A stretch of 64,000 bases of DNA from Paguma larvata. Lineage: Eukaryota; Chordata; Mammalia; Carnivora; Viverridae. Shown piece after piece: positions 35,750 through 47,313 of this stretch. Below the pieces are notes generated by a model. The model had not been told where the DNA came from and ran no database searches. It worked only from the letters and a program-made list of their open reading frames with translations. Each line of letters begins with the position of its first letter. Position 1 is the first letter of the stretch. The translations under genes were made by a program, and so were the position numbers. The stretch spans positions 11,488,001-11,552,000 of the forward strand of contig CM057843.1 in NCBI GenBank assembly GCA_030068075.1, in the 5' to 3' direction.

Positions 35750-35910
35750 TGATTAAGCACTTTTTAGTTCTAGAAATTTATCTTAAGAATATAGTCAGAC
35801 AAAATGTAAAAACTGTATGTATGTATATCAGAGCCTTGTTAATAGTCGTAAAAACAGAAACAACATAAACATTCAACAGCAGAGATTCTGCTTAAAAAAA
35901 ATTACAGAAT
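35750..35910 (+). repeat. Old L1-type relic upstream of a SINE
   Basis: 'AAATTTATCTTAAGAATATA' and 'CAACATAAACATTCAACAG' phrases resemble old L1 3' ORF2 sequence, continued after the SINE by the L1 3' UTR at 36,113-36,356. Confidence 0.5.
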
Positions 35911-36112
35911 AGGGATGCCTGGGCGACTCAGTCAGTTAAGCGACCAACTTCGGCTCAGGTCATAATTTCACAGCTTCTAAGTTTGAGCCCCGCATCAGGC
36001 TCTGTGCCGACAGCTCAGAACCTGGAACCTGCTTCTGATTTTGTGTCTCCCTCTCTCTCTGCTCCTCCCCGGCTCGTGCTCTGTCTCTCTCAAAATGAAT
36101 TAATGTTAAAAA
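35911..36112 (+). mobile_element. CAN-SINE
   Basis: Head GGGATGCCTGGGCGACTCAG and a short tail AAAATGAATTAATGTTAAAA. Approximate flanking repeats ATTACAGAAT and CAATACAGAA. Inserted into older L1 sequence. Confidence 0.88.
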
Positions 36113-36356
36113 ACAATACAGAAAGGCGAACTCCATAGAGACAGAAAGGAGACCAGTGGCTGCCAGGGGCGGTGGGAAGGAGGAAATGGGAGTGACTGTT
36201 AACGGGTACTGAGCTTCTTTGGGAAGTCATGAAAATGTTCTAAAACTAGATTGTGGTGATGGTTGCACATCGGTGACTGTATTAAAACCACTGAGCTGTA
36301 TACTTTAAACGGGTTAATTCTAATGGTATTGACTTACATCTCAATAAAGCTGTTCT
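36113..36356 (+). repeat. L1 3' UTR relic
   Basis: Phrases 'GACCAGTGGCTGCCAGGGGC', 'GATTGTGGTGATGGTTGCAC' and 'CTGAGCTGTATACTTTAAAC' are typical of L1 3' UTRs in plus orientation. Confidence 0.8.
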
Positions 36357-36754
36357 AAAAAATTATGTAATCCATTAAATAAATCAGCGATTTTGAACAT
36401 CATGAATGATAAAAATCTCATTTATATATGCAAAGATTTTCATAATAACTGCTTAATTAAAATTTCACCTTCCTCTTACACCCTAAAATAGAAAACGTGC
36501 AGGTTACTCTGTCTTGAGCTAGTGGTGTGGACCCCATGTTGTGACTTGGAGGAGGAGGAACGAGGAAATACACAGCAAGCGCTCAGCACTGGCTGACCCC
36601 CTCCGCAGCCAGCGGGGCGCCTGCATTCAGGGCTCTCTCGGGCTCCTACCTGACACGAGTGAGGTCTGAGGCAGGTGACAGGGCTGGACACGCAAGGGAC
36701 ATTGGCTCATCTGCTTTCTAGCCCTCACGGCACGTGTCCCCCACACCTTCGTGT

Positions 36755-36910
36755 GCATCAGAATCACCTGTGATGTAGATTTTTTAAAAGAGGGTCAGGT
36801 CCCCTTCCTTGAAAGGATTCAGCGTCTCTGTGCTGAGAACCGAGACCTTTCTGGCAATCACCTGGTGATTCTGATTGTACAGATACGCTGTTCTGAATCT
36901 GTAAGACTCA
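36755..36910 (+). repeat. MER5-like (hAT-Charlie) DNA transposon relic
   Basis: GCATCAGAATCACCTG at 36,756 followed by a GGTGATTCTGATTG phrase near 36,862 fits the MER5 family of non-autonomous hAT elements. Confidence 0.55.
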
Positions 36911-37900
36911 GTGGTTGGACACTTGTGTGGTCAGGTGGCCTTAGAGACGGCAAATCCCCTCTGCAGACCTGCTCAGCGGGAGGGCGGAGGTTGGAGGCAC
37001 AATTTAGAACAGGGCTCCGGACACGGTGTTGGAAAACTGGCCTTTCTCACCTCCTCTGTTGCTCCCTGGCTGTGGCAGCTTGAGGAGGGCACGCAACCTC
37101 CCGGAGCCTCTCCATCCCACCCGGGAAGCCTTTCCTGCAGGCTTGAGCATCACATGCGACAGAGCACGTGGAAAACTGCAGAGCGCTAAAAACATTCGAG
37201 GGATTGTTATGTACCTTTAAATACTAAAAGTTAGATTACATGAAGAATTTTCAAAGTGAGTATGTTTGTGTGACTGAGAAAATGAAGACGAGGAAAGATA
37301 AGAGAAGGAAGGGAGAGAGAGAGAGACAGAGAGAGAAGGAGGCTCTGATGGCCAAACCTTACCCACAGCTCTGTGCTGGTCTCAGAGCCCCCTGGTTCTG
37401 TTGCCTCCATTTTTCTCCCCCATTCAATGAAAAAAAAACCGTCAGGACTGAAGGATCTTAAGTAAGACCGTGGGCTTCAGGGCTGGAGGGAGAGGTGAGG
37501 AGCAGGGGAGCTGGTACCTGGATCTTTGGTGCCCTGATAGAGGAGACAAACTGTAAGTCTGTGGGCACCCCAGCCAGGCTGGGGGACCCGAGAGCTGGTG
37601 CCTGAGCCTCAGGCTCAGGAAGGAAGTGACTGAGGCAGGACTGGGTCAGGCCTATTTGCTAGTTTCGGGGAGGCCTCAGGGAAGCAATCCCAAGGCAGCT
37701 TCTGCTGACAAACACGGGTAATCACTACAGTGAACAAGGGTCTTGGGAAATGAGTCTTGTGTACAAGAAGTAAGCCAGATTCTCCTCTCTTCTTCCACTT
37801 TGTCACCTCCCCCACCAGCCCGCTCCCCCTCTTCCCTAATTTAGGTGGATAGGATGATTTTGGAACTCCCAAACCATAGATCCTTTCAGCCCATTCTCTC
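36911..37900. other. No gene recognised
   Basis: Contains a GA-rich run at 37,310-37,345. Open frames on both strands here are short and without recognisable domains. Confidence 0.5.
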
Positions 37901-37905
37901 TCTCT

Positions 37906-38126
37906 TTTTTTAAATTTTTTTAAATGTTTATTTATTTTTGAGAGAGAGAGAGAGAGAGAACGAATGGTGGAGGGGTAGAGAGAGAGGGAGACACAGAATC
38001 TGAAGCAGGCTCCAGGCTCCGAACTGTCAGCACAGAGCCCGACACTGGGCTCGAACTCACGAACCACGAGATCATGACCTGAGCCAAAGTCAAATGCTTA
38101 ACCAACTGAGGCCTCCAGGCGCCCCA
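37906..38126 (-). mobile_element. CAN-SINE
   Basis: Complement-strand SINE: its T-rich tail and (GA)n tract are at 37,906-37,960 and its head at 38,126. Flanks CCCATTCTCTCTCT (37,890-37,903) and CCCGTTATCTCTCT (from 38,128) form a target duplication with two mismatches. Confidence 0.9.
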
Positions 38127-38779
38127 GCCCGTTATCTCTCTTACCAAACTCATAGCACCACTGATTCAGTGATGAAAGGATTCTAGATTCAAACAAGCCC
38201 ATCTACCCCCTCCACACCAACTAAATAGAGAGACTGGATTTTTAGCACCCCTGTCCAGAGAACATTTTGTCTTGTCTTTGTATCTCCCCTTTGATGGGGG
38301 AGCTCGCTACCTTAAAACAAATTTCAAGGAAAATGCTTCCAGTCTCATAGTTGGAAGTCTCATAGACTTCCATTTGCGGTTCCCACCTAGGACAGATGGT
38401 GATGGTGTTATACCACAGACACGCCGCTAGAGGAATGGATGAATGATCTCAGGGTGTTCCTGGTTCCACTACTAGATGGCCTGTGATTCATTTATTGAAT
38501 TGTTCTCGGCCTCGGTTTCCCCACTTTTCAAATCTAACAATAACAAACCCTCCACTGCTCAAATTATAAGGTGGTCACAGCTGTGTTGGTGCCACCACCC
38601 AGACACCCCATGGAGGCAGTTTGTATAGTTGGCCTCTTGGCTGCTGCTGAAGTCCTTGCACTCAGTCTTTACAAGCCAAATCCCCTTTTGGGAGCAGCCC
38701 GGGCACCCAACACCTCTCATCAAAACCTCAATTATGGGGGTTCCACCTTCCCTCCTTCTTATTTTATCCATGTATTATT

Positions 38780-39700
38780 TATTGATGACAATATTATTAT
38801 TTAGTTGCTGGGGAAACCACCATGAACAAGATCGAGATGGTTGCCTCCCCTCGTGGAGCTTACAGACCAGTACAGATCTTCTAAAAACAAACAGGCAAGG
38901 AAAGAAATAATCACAACATTGAGTGCCCCCAGGAAACCATAATCTGAAAGAGAATAACTGGGGGCGGAGTGGGCACCTTCTTAGCTTGGTTGGTCAGGGA
39001 AGGTGTGTCCGAGAGACATTCAGGCTGAGACCAGCGGGCCGAGAGGGTGACAGCTCCTCTGAGAGTTGGGGAAAGAGCCCTCCAGAGAGAGAGAACAGCA
39101 TCCGCAAAAGCACAAATGGGTGTGTTCAAGGACTGACAGAATGTCGGTGCTGGTGGTTTGTCAGCAAGGCTGTGAGTGGCACAGGTTGAGCTGGGGAGGT
39201 GCGCGGGGGCAGATTAAGCCAGAAAGTCGTCCTGGATTTTAGGCTAACTGCAATGAGAAGTCACAGAAGCATTTTCAGCTGGCGGAGTGGGATGGTTCCA
39301 TTTAGGTTGAATGATTCGCTGTGGTTGCTCCAAGGAGACAGGTCCGGAGGCAGACAGGAACGAAGCAGAGAGAGGGGTGGGCCAGCAAGTAGGGAAGGCG
39401 GCCTGCGCTAGGACGGGAGTAGGAGAGATCGGGAAAGAGACGATCTAGCTATGTTTGGAGATGAAATCATGACGGGTCGAGAGTGGACTGGATCCTAGAG
39501 ATATAAGAAAGGTTAAAATCAAGGATGATCCTTTATTTCTGACTTGGGGGACCTGGTGAGGGAGCATAAGGAATTACAATAGAGAAGACTTTGAGTTTCT
39601 GAGAGGTGAGCATGGGGGATGGCAAGAAGGTATTTAGATATCTTATTTAGACATAAGACCTCTTAGATGGTGGCATATATTTGGAAGACATTGGCATATA
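38780..39700 (+). repeat. Long copy of an old interspersed repeat, unassigned
   Basis: A run of familiar phrases, including 'CGTGGAGCTTACAGACCAGT', 'GTGTGTTCAAGGACTGACAG' and 'AGCATTTTCAGCTGGCGGAG', in the order of a widespread mammalian repeat whose name I cannot assign with confidence. Confidence 0.5.
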
Positions 39701-39713
39701 AAAGATATCTAGA

Positions 39714-39924
39714 GGGGCACCTGGGTGCCTCAGTCGGTTGAAGGTCTGACTCTTGATTTCAGCTCAGGTCATGATCCCAGGGTCATGGAATCGAGGCCCG
39801 TGTCAGGCTCTGTGCTGAGCATGGAGCCTGCTTAAGATTCTCTTTTTCCCTCTGCCCTTATTCCCAGTTCTTATGCTCTCTCTCTCTCTCTCTCTTTCTC
39901 TAAAATTAAAAAAAAAAAAAAAAC
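39714..39924 (+). mobile_element. CAN-SINE
   Basis: Head GGGGCACCTGGGTGCCTCAG, (TC)n near 39,880 and a poly-A tail (39,907-39,923). Target duplications AAAAGATATCTAGA (39,700-39,713) and AAAAGATGACTAGA (39,925-39,938). Confidence 0.93.
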
Positions 39925-39944
39925 AAAAGATGACTAGAGCTATG

Positions 39945-40310
39945 GAGACATATAATTTGACCCTGTAATTCCACTGCTAGGGTTACATGTCCTGACAAAT
40001 CATTCAAAATGGAATCAGCTTTATAAACAAAGACATCCATCACAATATTATTCATAACATTTAAACAAATAAAAGAGCTTAAATGCCCATCAACTTGGAA
40101 ATTCTTAAGCATATGATGGTACCTATGACAGGTGAAATATTAGGCAACATGTTTATGAACATGGGAAATTTCTTATGCGATAAGACAATAAGAAGGAACC
40201 CTTTCTATATGTACACAACAATGTTAAACGTAAATATACCGATCTGTTGCCAGTTGTCTCTGGGTGATGGGATTAGAGGTGATATTTACTTATGCTTGTT
40301 TCCCAATGGA
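39945..40310 (+). repeat. Ancient L1/HAL1-like relic
   Basis: 'TTTGACCCTGTAATTCCACT' at its start, TAATTTG before it, and 'CAGTTGTCTCTGGGTGATGG' near its end match old L1/HAL1 3' sequence. The young SINE inserted just in front of it. Confidence 0.65.
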
Positions 40311-40399
40311 CCAAGATCTAAGGATTCTCTGGGAGAGAATCATTCATGCCTATCAATGTCTGCAGCCCTCGGCCCAAGACTTAGGGCCTAGAAGACATC

Positions 40400-41670
40400 A
40401 CTAGTGTTTGCCTATTGGGAGATTATTTGGTTAAGGTTCCATCCAGCAAGATATGGCTTCCTCCCTACTCCTCAGCTTAGATGCTAATCACTGAGAAACT
40501 ACCACAGCCCACGGAGGCTTCCTCAATTCATTTGGGTTTGGGAGTTTCTTGAACCGTATCTAAGAAGGGACCTCTGAAGCCCCTCAGAGCAGCGTGACGT
40601 TGGAGAAACTGACATACAGTCTTCCAGATACATGATTTCTGGCCATGAGGACTTTAAGCCTCTCAAAGCTACGCAGAGATACAAAGGAGCAACCTTAACA
40701 AATTCTTTGAATTTGAGTTGACAAATACATCCGCAGAGTATTCTTCCATGAGCACTATGAGGAAAATATCCAGGCCCTTGTCCTCAGTCAAGCATTCAGG
40801 CAATCATTTTTAACCCACAGACATCTGCTGACACCTAGTGGGTGTCGATCCCTGCTCTGGCGATAAGGGCCCAGAGCACATCCCACATGATAGAAGTCGG
40901 TTTCCAGGGTCTCCTGGAACCAGTACATAAACTTGTGCAAAGATAAAGTATCTCAGCCTGGGTTCTCTCAGAGCCCAGAGGCAGGACGGGCTCCCCGGAA
41001 GCACCCGGGGAAATGAGGGATTAGGCTGCGAAGCTGCGTCAGGGGCCTCTCACCAGAACCTGTCTTCAGACCGCCTCGAGGCTCCATCTGTTTCCTCACT
41101 AACGAGGCTCCAGGGAATTTCTGCTTCCTCTGGCTTTCAGGTTCTGACTCAGATGCCGAATCGATCACTAGGGAAGGCCTCTGCAGCCCAGTGAAGCCCA
41201 AAGAGTACGTAAAATGTCTCTGAGAACCTGGTCCTGGAGGCCCTCAGAACAACAAGTTATTATTATTCTCTGAAGCAAAGTGGAGCACAATCTTTGCCCT
41301 TTCCCCATCCCAGAGAGGGATCTCCAGGAGAGGGAAAAGGGGTGGTTGCTGTTGGCTCGATTTTTGTTTTCTTTGGGTGTAGAGTTGAGTTAATTATAGA
41401 CCTCAATTCATGGCACATTATCTCCTCCGTTCCTTGCAAAGTATGTCTCTGGCTTTATTGTCCTTTGTGAGCTCCAATCTCCGCTCACTTCCTGCCCCTT
41501 CGATACACACATGTATCCCTGAAGAGTACATCTCTGTATGTCGTGTGTTTCATATACACGAATGGTGTTGCTGTAAATCCCATCATGTTTCTTATTTGCA
41601 CTAACACTATTTTCACTATTTTTTATGATCCATTCTCCTTGCTCTATGGGCACCAACTCCCTACTTCTCT
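40400..41670. other. No gene recognised
   Basis: No coding region, RNA gene or named repeat is supported here. Confidence 0.5.
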
Positions 41671-41679
41671 TACCTCTTT

Positions 41680-42025
41680 CCAATCCATTTTCTACATACA
41701 CCAGAGTAATTTTTCTTAAAGCTTAAGTTGGCCCCTATCGCTATCGTGCTTAACTCATCTCAAGAACTTCCTCTTACTATTAGAAAAAATGTAAAACAGC
41801 CTATTGGTCCTACCTGGCCTCACTCCTACATATATCTCCAAGCCCAGCCATTATCGTTCTCTTTCTATTGTTCTCAAAACTTCAGCCATACCGACTTTCT
41901 TTCTGTTGTTTGAATTTACAGAGCAATTTCATCTCAGGGCTTTTGTCTTTGTTTTCCCACCACCCGGAAACTCTTTCCTCAATCCCTTGAATGGCTCTCT
42001 CTTTCTCAGCCTTTGAGCTTCAGCT
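41680..42025 (+). repeat. L2 relic
   Basis: The order 'CCTACCTGGCCTCACTCC', 'CAGCCATACCGACTTTCTTT', 'CGGAAACTCTTTCCTCAATC' and 'CAGCCTTTGAGCTTCAGCTC' follows the L2 3' region. Confidence 0.65.
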
Positions 42026-42479
42026 CAACCGCATAAATGGATACAACCATTTTGGAGAGTCTTTGGCAATACATCATTACTACCTTCGGTCAGGTTCCCT
42101 GGCTCATGGGAACTGTGAGAGTGGTTTCTTGAAGGAGGACCCTCAGAAGTAGATGGGGGTAAGTAGGGACTCAGTACATTAGTTTCAGCCTGGTCTTGAG
42201 AGGAACTCAAGGACATGAATTGCATCCAATAAATCAAATCTATCCAGAGGTAAGAGCTAGCTTTGTCTACCCAGGGTCAGCCAGTCTTTGGTGACTGGCT
42301 CCCCATCTGCTTCCCAAGGCAGTAAAGGTGGGGGTGCTTAACTTCTCCCGCCAGAGAAAGGGCAGTCATAAGTCACTAGCAGCCAACATTCACAGCAGCT
42401 GGTAGGTAAGGATGAACCAATGGGTGAAAAGCACCAAGAGCATACACTAGTAGAATTTAAGGTGTGCCTGGCCCTCCTT

Positions 42480-42849
42480 CCATTAATTCATACTTATCAA
42501 TATACTCTAGAGAACTTTCATTCTTGTACCCAAAGAGAAATGTAACAAGAAAGTTCATTTCAGTACTGTTTACAATGGTGAAAAACTAGAAATAACTGAT
42601 ATGTCCTTCAACGGGATAGGTAGACAAATAGTAGCATAAACCTGTTACAGCAGTAAAAGTAATGACCTTGAGTGTGTGGATCAACATGGACAAATCTCAA
42701 GAACATAATATGAGTGAAAATAGCAAGTTTCAGAATACATACTGGACGATACCATTGAAATAAAATGTTGAAATATGAAAAACAATACTAAATCCTTTTG
42801 TGGGTGCACAACTTTCAAGTAAAATTACAAAAACATGCATAAGAATGAC
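42480..42849 (+). repeat. Old L1-type relic, left of a solo LTR
   Basis: Phrases such as 'CTCTAGAGAACTTTCATTC' and 'ATATGTCCTTCAACGGGATA' fit old L1 3' ORF2 and UTR sequence. It resumes after the LTR with 'GATAGTGGTTACCTCTGGGG' at 43,690-43,770. Confidence 0.65.
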
Positions 42850-43669
42850 TGCCGGGGTCGTTCCTTGTCCCGGCGAATCTAGGGGTCCACGAAGGACGGA
42901 CGGTCAGGCGAAATGAAGTGAGAGAGCCACGAGTGAGATGGAATCTGATGACCAAGCAGGCAGCCCTGGCAATTCTGGCATCTCTGCTTTGCTGGTCTCA
43001 GTGTCTTTATTTTTAAAGGTAGCGAGTGACATTACATCAGTGACAAGGCATTCTTTACAACATACATTGTTGTCACAAGACCATGTAGTCATCTATAGGG
43101 TTTATGGTATAAGGGAACATGGGGATGAGAATTACAAAATGATTTGCGAAATGTTAACCTCAGGGAGGTGCTCAATATTTGCTGCTGATAAACAGTGCTT
43201 CTGACTTTTGGGCGAGGCTAACCTTGGGGAAGGTCCTAAGTCTCTTTACAATCTTTCCCATCAGTATGTTAATTCTGAGAGAAGCTTTACAGAGATGTGC
43301 CTTGAGGTTTTATGGTGGGGCTGAGGGGAGCGATACCTGCAGGGAAAATCTAATTTGGTTCAAGGAGTCTTGGGGCCTACGCCTCAATTTGTGTAACCTA
43401 TCCCCAAGAGGAAACCTTGAGGTTACTTCTGGCCAGGTTACTCTCACACAGATTTTATCCATCAAGACCAGGTCCCCTTTTCCATATGCCATAAAACCAA
43501 AGAGCATTATGTCCCTTAGGCCAATGTGAGCAATTCAAGAAATCCAGGCCTGAAAAGTTATTTAGAAAGAGGTAAAACTAGGCGCCAGTTTGGCTGGCGG
43601 GAGCTTTTGCTTCGACCTTTCCCACGCATGGAGGGGTCTCAACCTGTGAGCCCAAAACGGCTCCCAACA
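42850..43669 (-). mobile_element. Solo LTR, class II (ERVK-like), with intact ends
   Basis: An 820-bp element that starts TG and ends CA, flanked on both sides by the identical hexamer AATGAC (42,844-42,849 and 43,670-43,675). A 6-bp duplication is typical of class II (beta-type) retroviral integration. Read on the minus strand it begins TGTTGGGAGCCG, like the starts I recall for class II LTRs, and carries an AATAAA signal near 43,005-43,015. There is no internal retroviral sequence, so it is the product of LTR-LTR recombination. It interrupts an old L1. Confidence 0.9.
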
Positions 43670-43787
43670 AATGACAAACACAAAGTTGATGATAGTGGTT
43701 ACCTCTGGGGAAGGTAAAACTGGAATGGAATTAGGAGTTCAAAGTTCTCTCAACTGTAATTCTAATGTCTTATTTAAATACACACAC

Positions 43788-44289
43788 GGGCACCTGGATG
43801 GCTTACTCTTTTTTTATTTTTTTAATATGCTTTATTGTCAAATTGGCTAATATACAGTGTGTAAGTGTGTAAAGTGTGCTCTTGGTTTTTGGGGTAGATT
43901 CTCACGGTTCATTGCAACAACCTCTTTGACCTCAGCCACAGCAGTTTCTTGCTTGACATATCTTCAAAGGCAAGGGAATCAAGAGCCAAAATGAACTATT
44001 GGGACCTCATCAAGGTAAAAAGCTTCTGCACTGCAAAGGAAACAGTCAACAAAACTAAAAGGCAACTGGCAGAATGGGAAAAGATATTTGCAAATGACAT
44101 ATCGGATAAATGGTTAGAAGTACCCAACTCTTGATTTCAGCTCAGGTCGTGATCTCACAGTTCACGAGTTTGGGCCCCACACTGGGCTCTGCACCGAGAG
44201 GGCAGAGCGTACTTGTAATTCTTTCTCTCCCTCTCCTCCACCCTGAATATAGATAAGGAAACCTTAAAAATAAATAAATAAATAAATAC
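43788..44289 (+). mobile_element. CAN-SINE split by an L1 insertion
   Basis: The head GGGCACCTGGATGGCT stops at about 43,806. The SINE resumes near 44,110 with 'GGTTAGAAGTACCCAACTCT' and runs to an AAATAAATAAATAAAT tail. Flanks AAATACACACA on both sides (43,776-43,786 and from 44,284) are a likely target duplication. The inserted piece is described separately. Confidence 0.85.
43807..44109. mobile_element. Short L1 with 5' inversion nested in a SINE
   Basis: From 43,807 to about 43,905 is L1 3' UTR in minus orientation (TTTATTTTTTTAATATGC, then CAAATTGGCTAATATACAGT). From about 43,906 to 44,109 is L1 ORF2 in plus orientation (GGCAAGGGAATCAAGAGCC, then AAATGACATATCGGATAAA). It is only about 300 bases long and has the twin-priming layout. 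Confidence 0.8.
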
Positions 44290-44389
44290 ACACACATACA
44301 CGCACAATGACATTTTAAGATTACTAAGCTGAATAGTAGATACACAATTACTTTTATTCTATATACCAGGCCATGTTTTTGTAATCACA

Positions 44390-45240
44390 CTTTAAAAAAT
44401 TATAGGGAACATCTATTCATGTGGCTCTATGCATACCTAAAGTGATACTTCTTCTACCTAGTAGTCCACTGTATCCATTTGCCAAAGTGATGAACACCTA
44501 ACTCCACACTCCTACAAACAACACTGTGATGAAGAGCCTCGTGTATGTCTCCCTATAGGCCTTAAGACATATTCTCTAAAGCATATTCCCAAGAATGTGG
44601 CTACTAGGTAATAGGAGATAGACAGATAGGTGATAGTGATAGAGGATAGATAGGTAGATTCAGGGATGGATGGATGGATGGATGGATGGATATGTGTATG
44701 TATATACTATGTATACATATAATGTATATCCTAGCAGAGACAATCAGGAGAGCAATCTATAGATACTTAGCAAAATTTTTTATATATCTCCAATATACAT
44801 AGATAGATTTAATTTTAATTTTGCTTTATATAGTTAATTGTGTTTTTTTAAAGTATATCTCTATCCAAATATCTAAAAATGTATCTACAAATATATTTAA
44901 TTTTAATTTGGCAAGTACTCATAGATTGCTCTTCTGATTATCTCTACTGGTTTACGTTTCCATCACAGTATGTGCTGTTTCTACTTTTCTCATATTCTCA
45001 CCAGCTTGGTATCATGAGACTCTGGTTTGGCAGCTCTGATTGGTGTAAAGATCATCTCATTACTTCTCTGATTTACCAGTGAAATTTAACATTTCTTCAT
45101 ATCTTATTAACAATTAATCTAGTATCTAATTAACAATTTGGGTTTCTCTTTATGAAATTTCCTTTTCATATACTTTACCCATCTTTGTTCTAGATTTTCT
45201 TTTGGCAGAAGTTTCTTATAAATTCTAGGTATTATCCCTT
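44390..45240 (-). repeat. Old L1 ORF2 relic (left piece)
   Basis: Complement-strand L1 ORF2 3' sequence, recognisable on the plus strand by 'CTGATTGGTGTAAAGATCAT' and AAATTCTAGGTATTATCCC. It is highly diverged and contains the simple-repeat patch at 44,610-44,720. Confidence 0.65.
44610..44695 (+). repeat. Degenerate GATA then (GGAT)n microsatellite
   Basis: Degenerate GATA/GGTA units followed by about seven clean GGAT units at 44,664-44,691. Confidence 0.9.
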
Positions 45241-45246
45241 TATTGT

Positions 45247-45459
45247 TTTTTTTTTCAAGTTTATTTATTTATTTTGAGGGAGAAAAAGACAGTGCGAATG
45301 GTGGAGAGGCAGAAAGAGAGGAGACAGAGAATCCCAAGCAGGCTCTATGCCATTACCACAGAGCCCTACGTGGGGCTCAAACTCACAAAACCATGAGATC
45401 ACTACCTGAGCCAAAAGCAAGAGTCAGACGCTTAACCAGCTGAGCCACCCAGGTGCCTC
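45247..45459 (-). mobile_element. CAN-SINE
   Basis: Complement-strand SINE with a T-rich end at 45,247 and head at 45,459. CCTTTATTGTTTT before and CCTTTGTTGGTTTT after are probable target duplications. Confidence 0.9.
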
Positions 45460-45488
45460 TCCTTTGTTGGTTTTAAAATAAAGCTTTG

Positions 45489-45700
45489 GGGCTCCAGGGT
45501 AGCTCAGTTGGTTAGCCATCTAACTTTGGCTCAGGTCATGATCTCGAGATTCATGAGTTCGAGCCCCGCATCGGGGTCTGTGCTGACAGCTCAGAGCCTG
45601 GAGCCTGTTTCCGATTCTGTGTCTCCCTTTCTCCCTGCCCTCCCCCGCTCGCATTCTGTCTTTCTCTGTCTTTCAAAAATAAATAAAAGTCAAAATAAAA
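45489..45700 (+). mobile_element. CAN-SINE
   Basis: Head GGGGCTCCAGGGTAGCTCAG and tail AAAAATAAATAAAAGTCAAAATAAAATA in parts. Opposite in orientation to the SINE 30 bases to its left, giving an inverted SINE pair. Confidence 0.92.
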
Positions 45701-45705
45701 TAAAA

Positions 45706-46145
45706 TCAAGCTTCTATGAACATTTGTGTCCAGGTTTTTGAATAAACATAGTTTCCCTCTCTCTGGGATAAATTCACAAGAATGCCATTGTTGGGTCGCA
45801 TAGTACCTATGTATTTAGTTTTATAAGAAACTGCCAAACTACTTTGCAGACACAGTCCCACCAGCAAAGTATGAGCGATCCAGTTTCTCCACATCCTCAC
45901 CAGCATTTCATGTTGTCGCTGTTTATTTTAGCTCTTCTGACAAATGTGGTTCAATCAGCCTTTCCCTAATGGTGTACGGTGCTGAACATCTTTGCACGTG
46001 CTTATTTGCCATCTGTGTATCCTCCGTCAAATGTCTGTTCATACCTTTTACTCATTTCTTGATTGTATTTTTTTAACTGTTGTGTTTTCAAGGATCTTTA
46101 TACGTTCTAGATACTAGTCTTTTGTCCCTTTTGCCATTTTGAACA
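45706..46145 (-). repeat. Old L1 ORF2 relic (right piece)
   Basis: Plus-strand phrases 'CCATTGTTGGGTCGCATAGT', 'CCACATCCTCACCAGCATTT' and 'GATACTAGTCTTTTGTCCC' are the complement of L1 ORF2 3' sequence. Confidence 0.75.
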
Positions 46146-46826
46146 AAGTGTAAAAACCTCACTCCCTCGAAGGAATCCACTCAATAAAAGCTGTGTTTGC
46201 CTTCTGACATTTTGTGCTCTTTATGCAGTAGGCCCACGGGAAAAGATGGGTGTCACTTTCCTAACTAGGTCTATTGACAATGATTAGCATGAAGACTTAT
46301 GGTTGCTCCTACACATGGGGACAGGAAATAATATGTCTTAAACCTAGTATTCACTTGGGTATTTCTTAGTGCTTCCTTGGACAGCAGTAAATGTTAATGA
46401 ACAATTTCAGTCGCCCACCACAAAAAGACAAGAGTAACTAACAGCTCGCACCCTTCAGGCATGAAGATCTTATATATTCTAACAATGGAGAGTAGAGATG
46501 ATAAACTTTATTTATAACCTTGGGACAACCAGTAATGAGGATTGGGTCTTGTTTCACTACCCTTTTGCTTAAAACTTCCCAGCTCATAACTCGCCATCAC
46601 CTTGAAGGATATTCTGAATTATGGCTTGTATACTTACCCTAGTTGGGAATAAGTGAAACTCAATGCATTTTAACAAGAGCAAATGGAGTCCCTTTATTAT
46701 AGAATAGGAGAGGGAAAAAAATAGGAAGCTACAAATGGATGTAAGTTTTAAAAAGAAACGTGGTGCACCTCTTCAGTGATTATAAATTGAACTGAATTCT
46801 TGAATTTTAAATGTTGAATGTGCGTG
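46146..46826. other. No gene recognised
   Basis: AT-rich intergenic sequence. An AATAAAAGCTGTGTTTGCC phrase near 46,192 could be an LTR poly(A) region, but this is weak. Confidence 0.4.
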
Positions 46827-46912
46827 GGGTGCCTGCGTGGCTCAGTTAAACATCTGATTCTTGATTTTGAGCCCGGCATTGGGTTCCATACTCAGCATGG
46901 AGACTGCTTAAG

Positions 46913-46945
<33 letters not shown>

Positions 46946-47022
46946 TCGTCCCCCACTCAAGCTTTCTCTTTCTCTAAAATAAATAAATAAACAAACAAAC
47001 AAATAAATAAATAAATAAATAT
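46827..47022 (+). mobile_element. CAN-SINE with expanded tail
   Basis: Head GGGGTGCCTGCGTGGCTCAG with an internal deletion after 'TTGATTTTGAG', a pure (TC)n run at 46,916-46,942 and an (AAAT)n/(AAAC)n tail. Flanks TTAAATGTTGAATGTGC and ATTAAATGTGC. Confidence 0.88.
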
Positions 47023-47089
47023 TAAATGTGCCTTGTATTTTCGGGGTGAACTCTACTTGATCATGATGTATTATCCTTTTCACACAAAC

Positions 47090-47313
47090 TCTAAGTTTAC
47101 TAAGTTCTATTTGATAATATTTTGCTGAGGATTTTTGCTGTTTTGCAATTCTTTGTTATCTTACTTATTTCTGCCATTATCTTTCTTCCCTTTCTTTGTT
47201 CCTTTAAGATTGCTCTTGTTGCTCTGTCTCCAGTGTTTAATTTAAATCCTCCAATCATTTGTTTCAACTGCACTTCTTTCCTGGTAAGTTTATTTAAAAC
47301 TAAAGCTATCTCA
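47090..47313 (-). repeat. Old L1 ORF2 relic, left of a SINE
   Basis: 'ATATTTTGCTGAGGATTTTTGC' in parts and AATCATTTGTTTCAACTGC read as L1 ORF2 complement. It resumes after the SINE at 47,546. Confidence 0.65.

Noticed and set aside
37615..38067. 150-residue minus-strand frame
   Set aside because: Partly a SINE translation (Ser/Leu repeats from the TC tract) and partly unique sequence without a domain.
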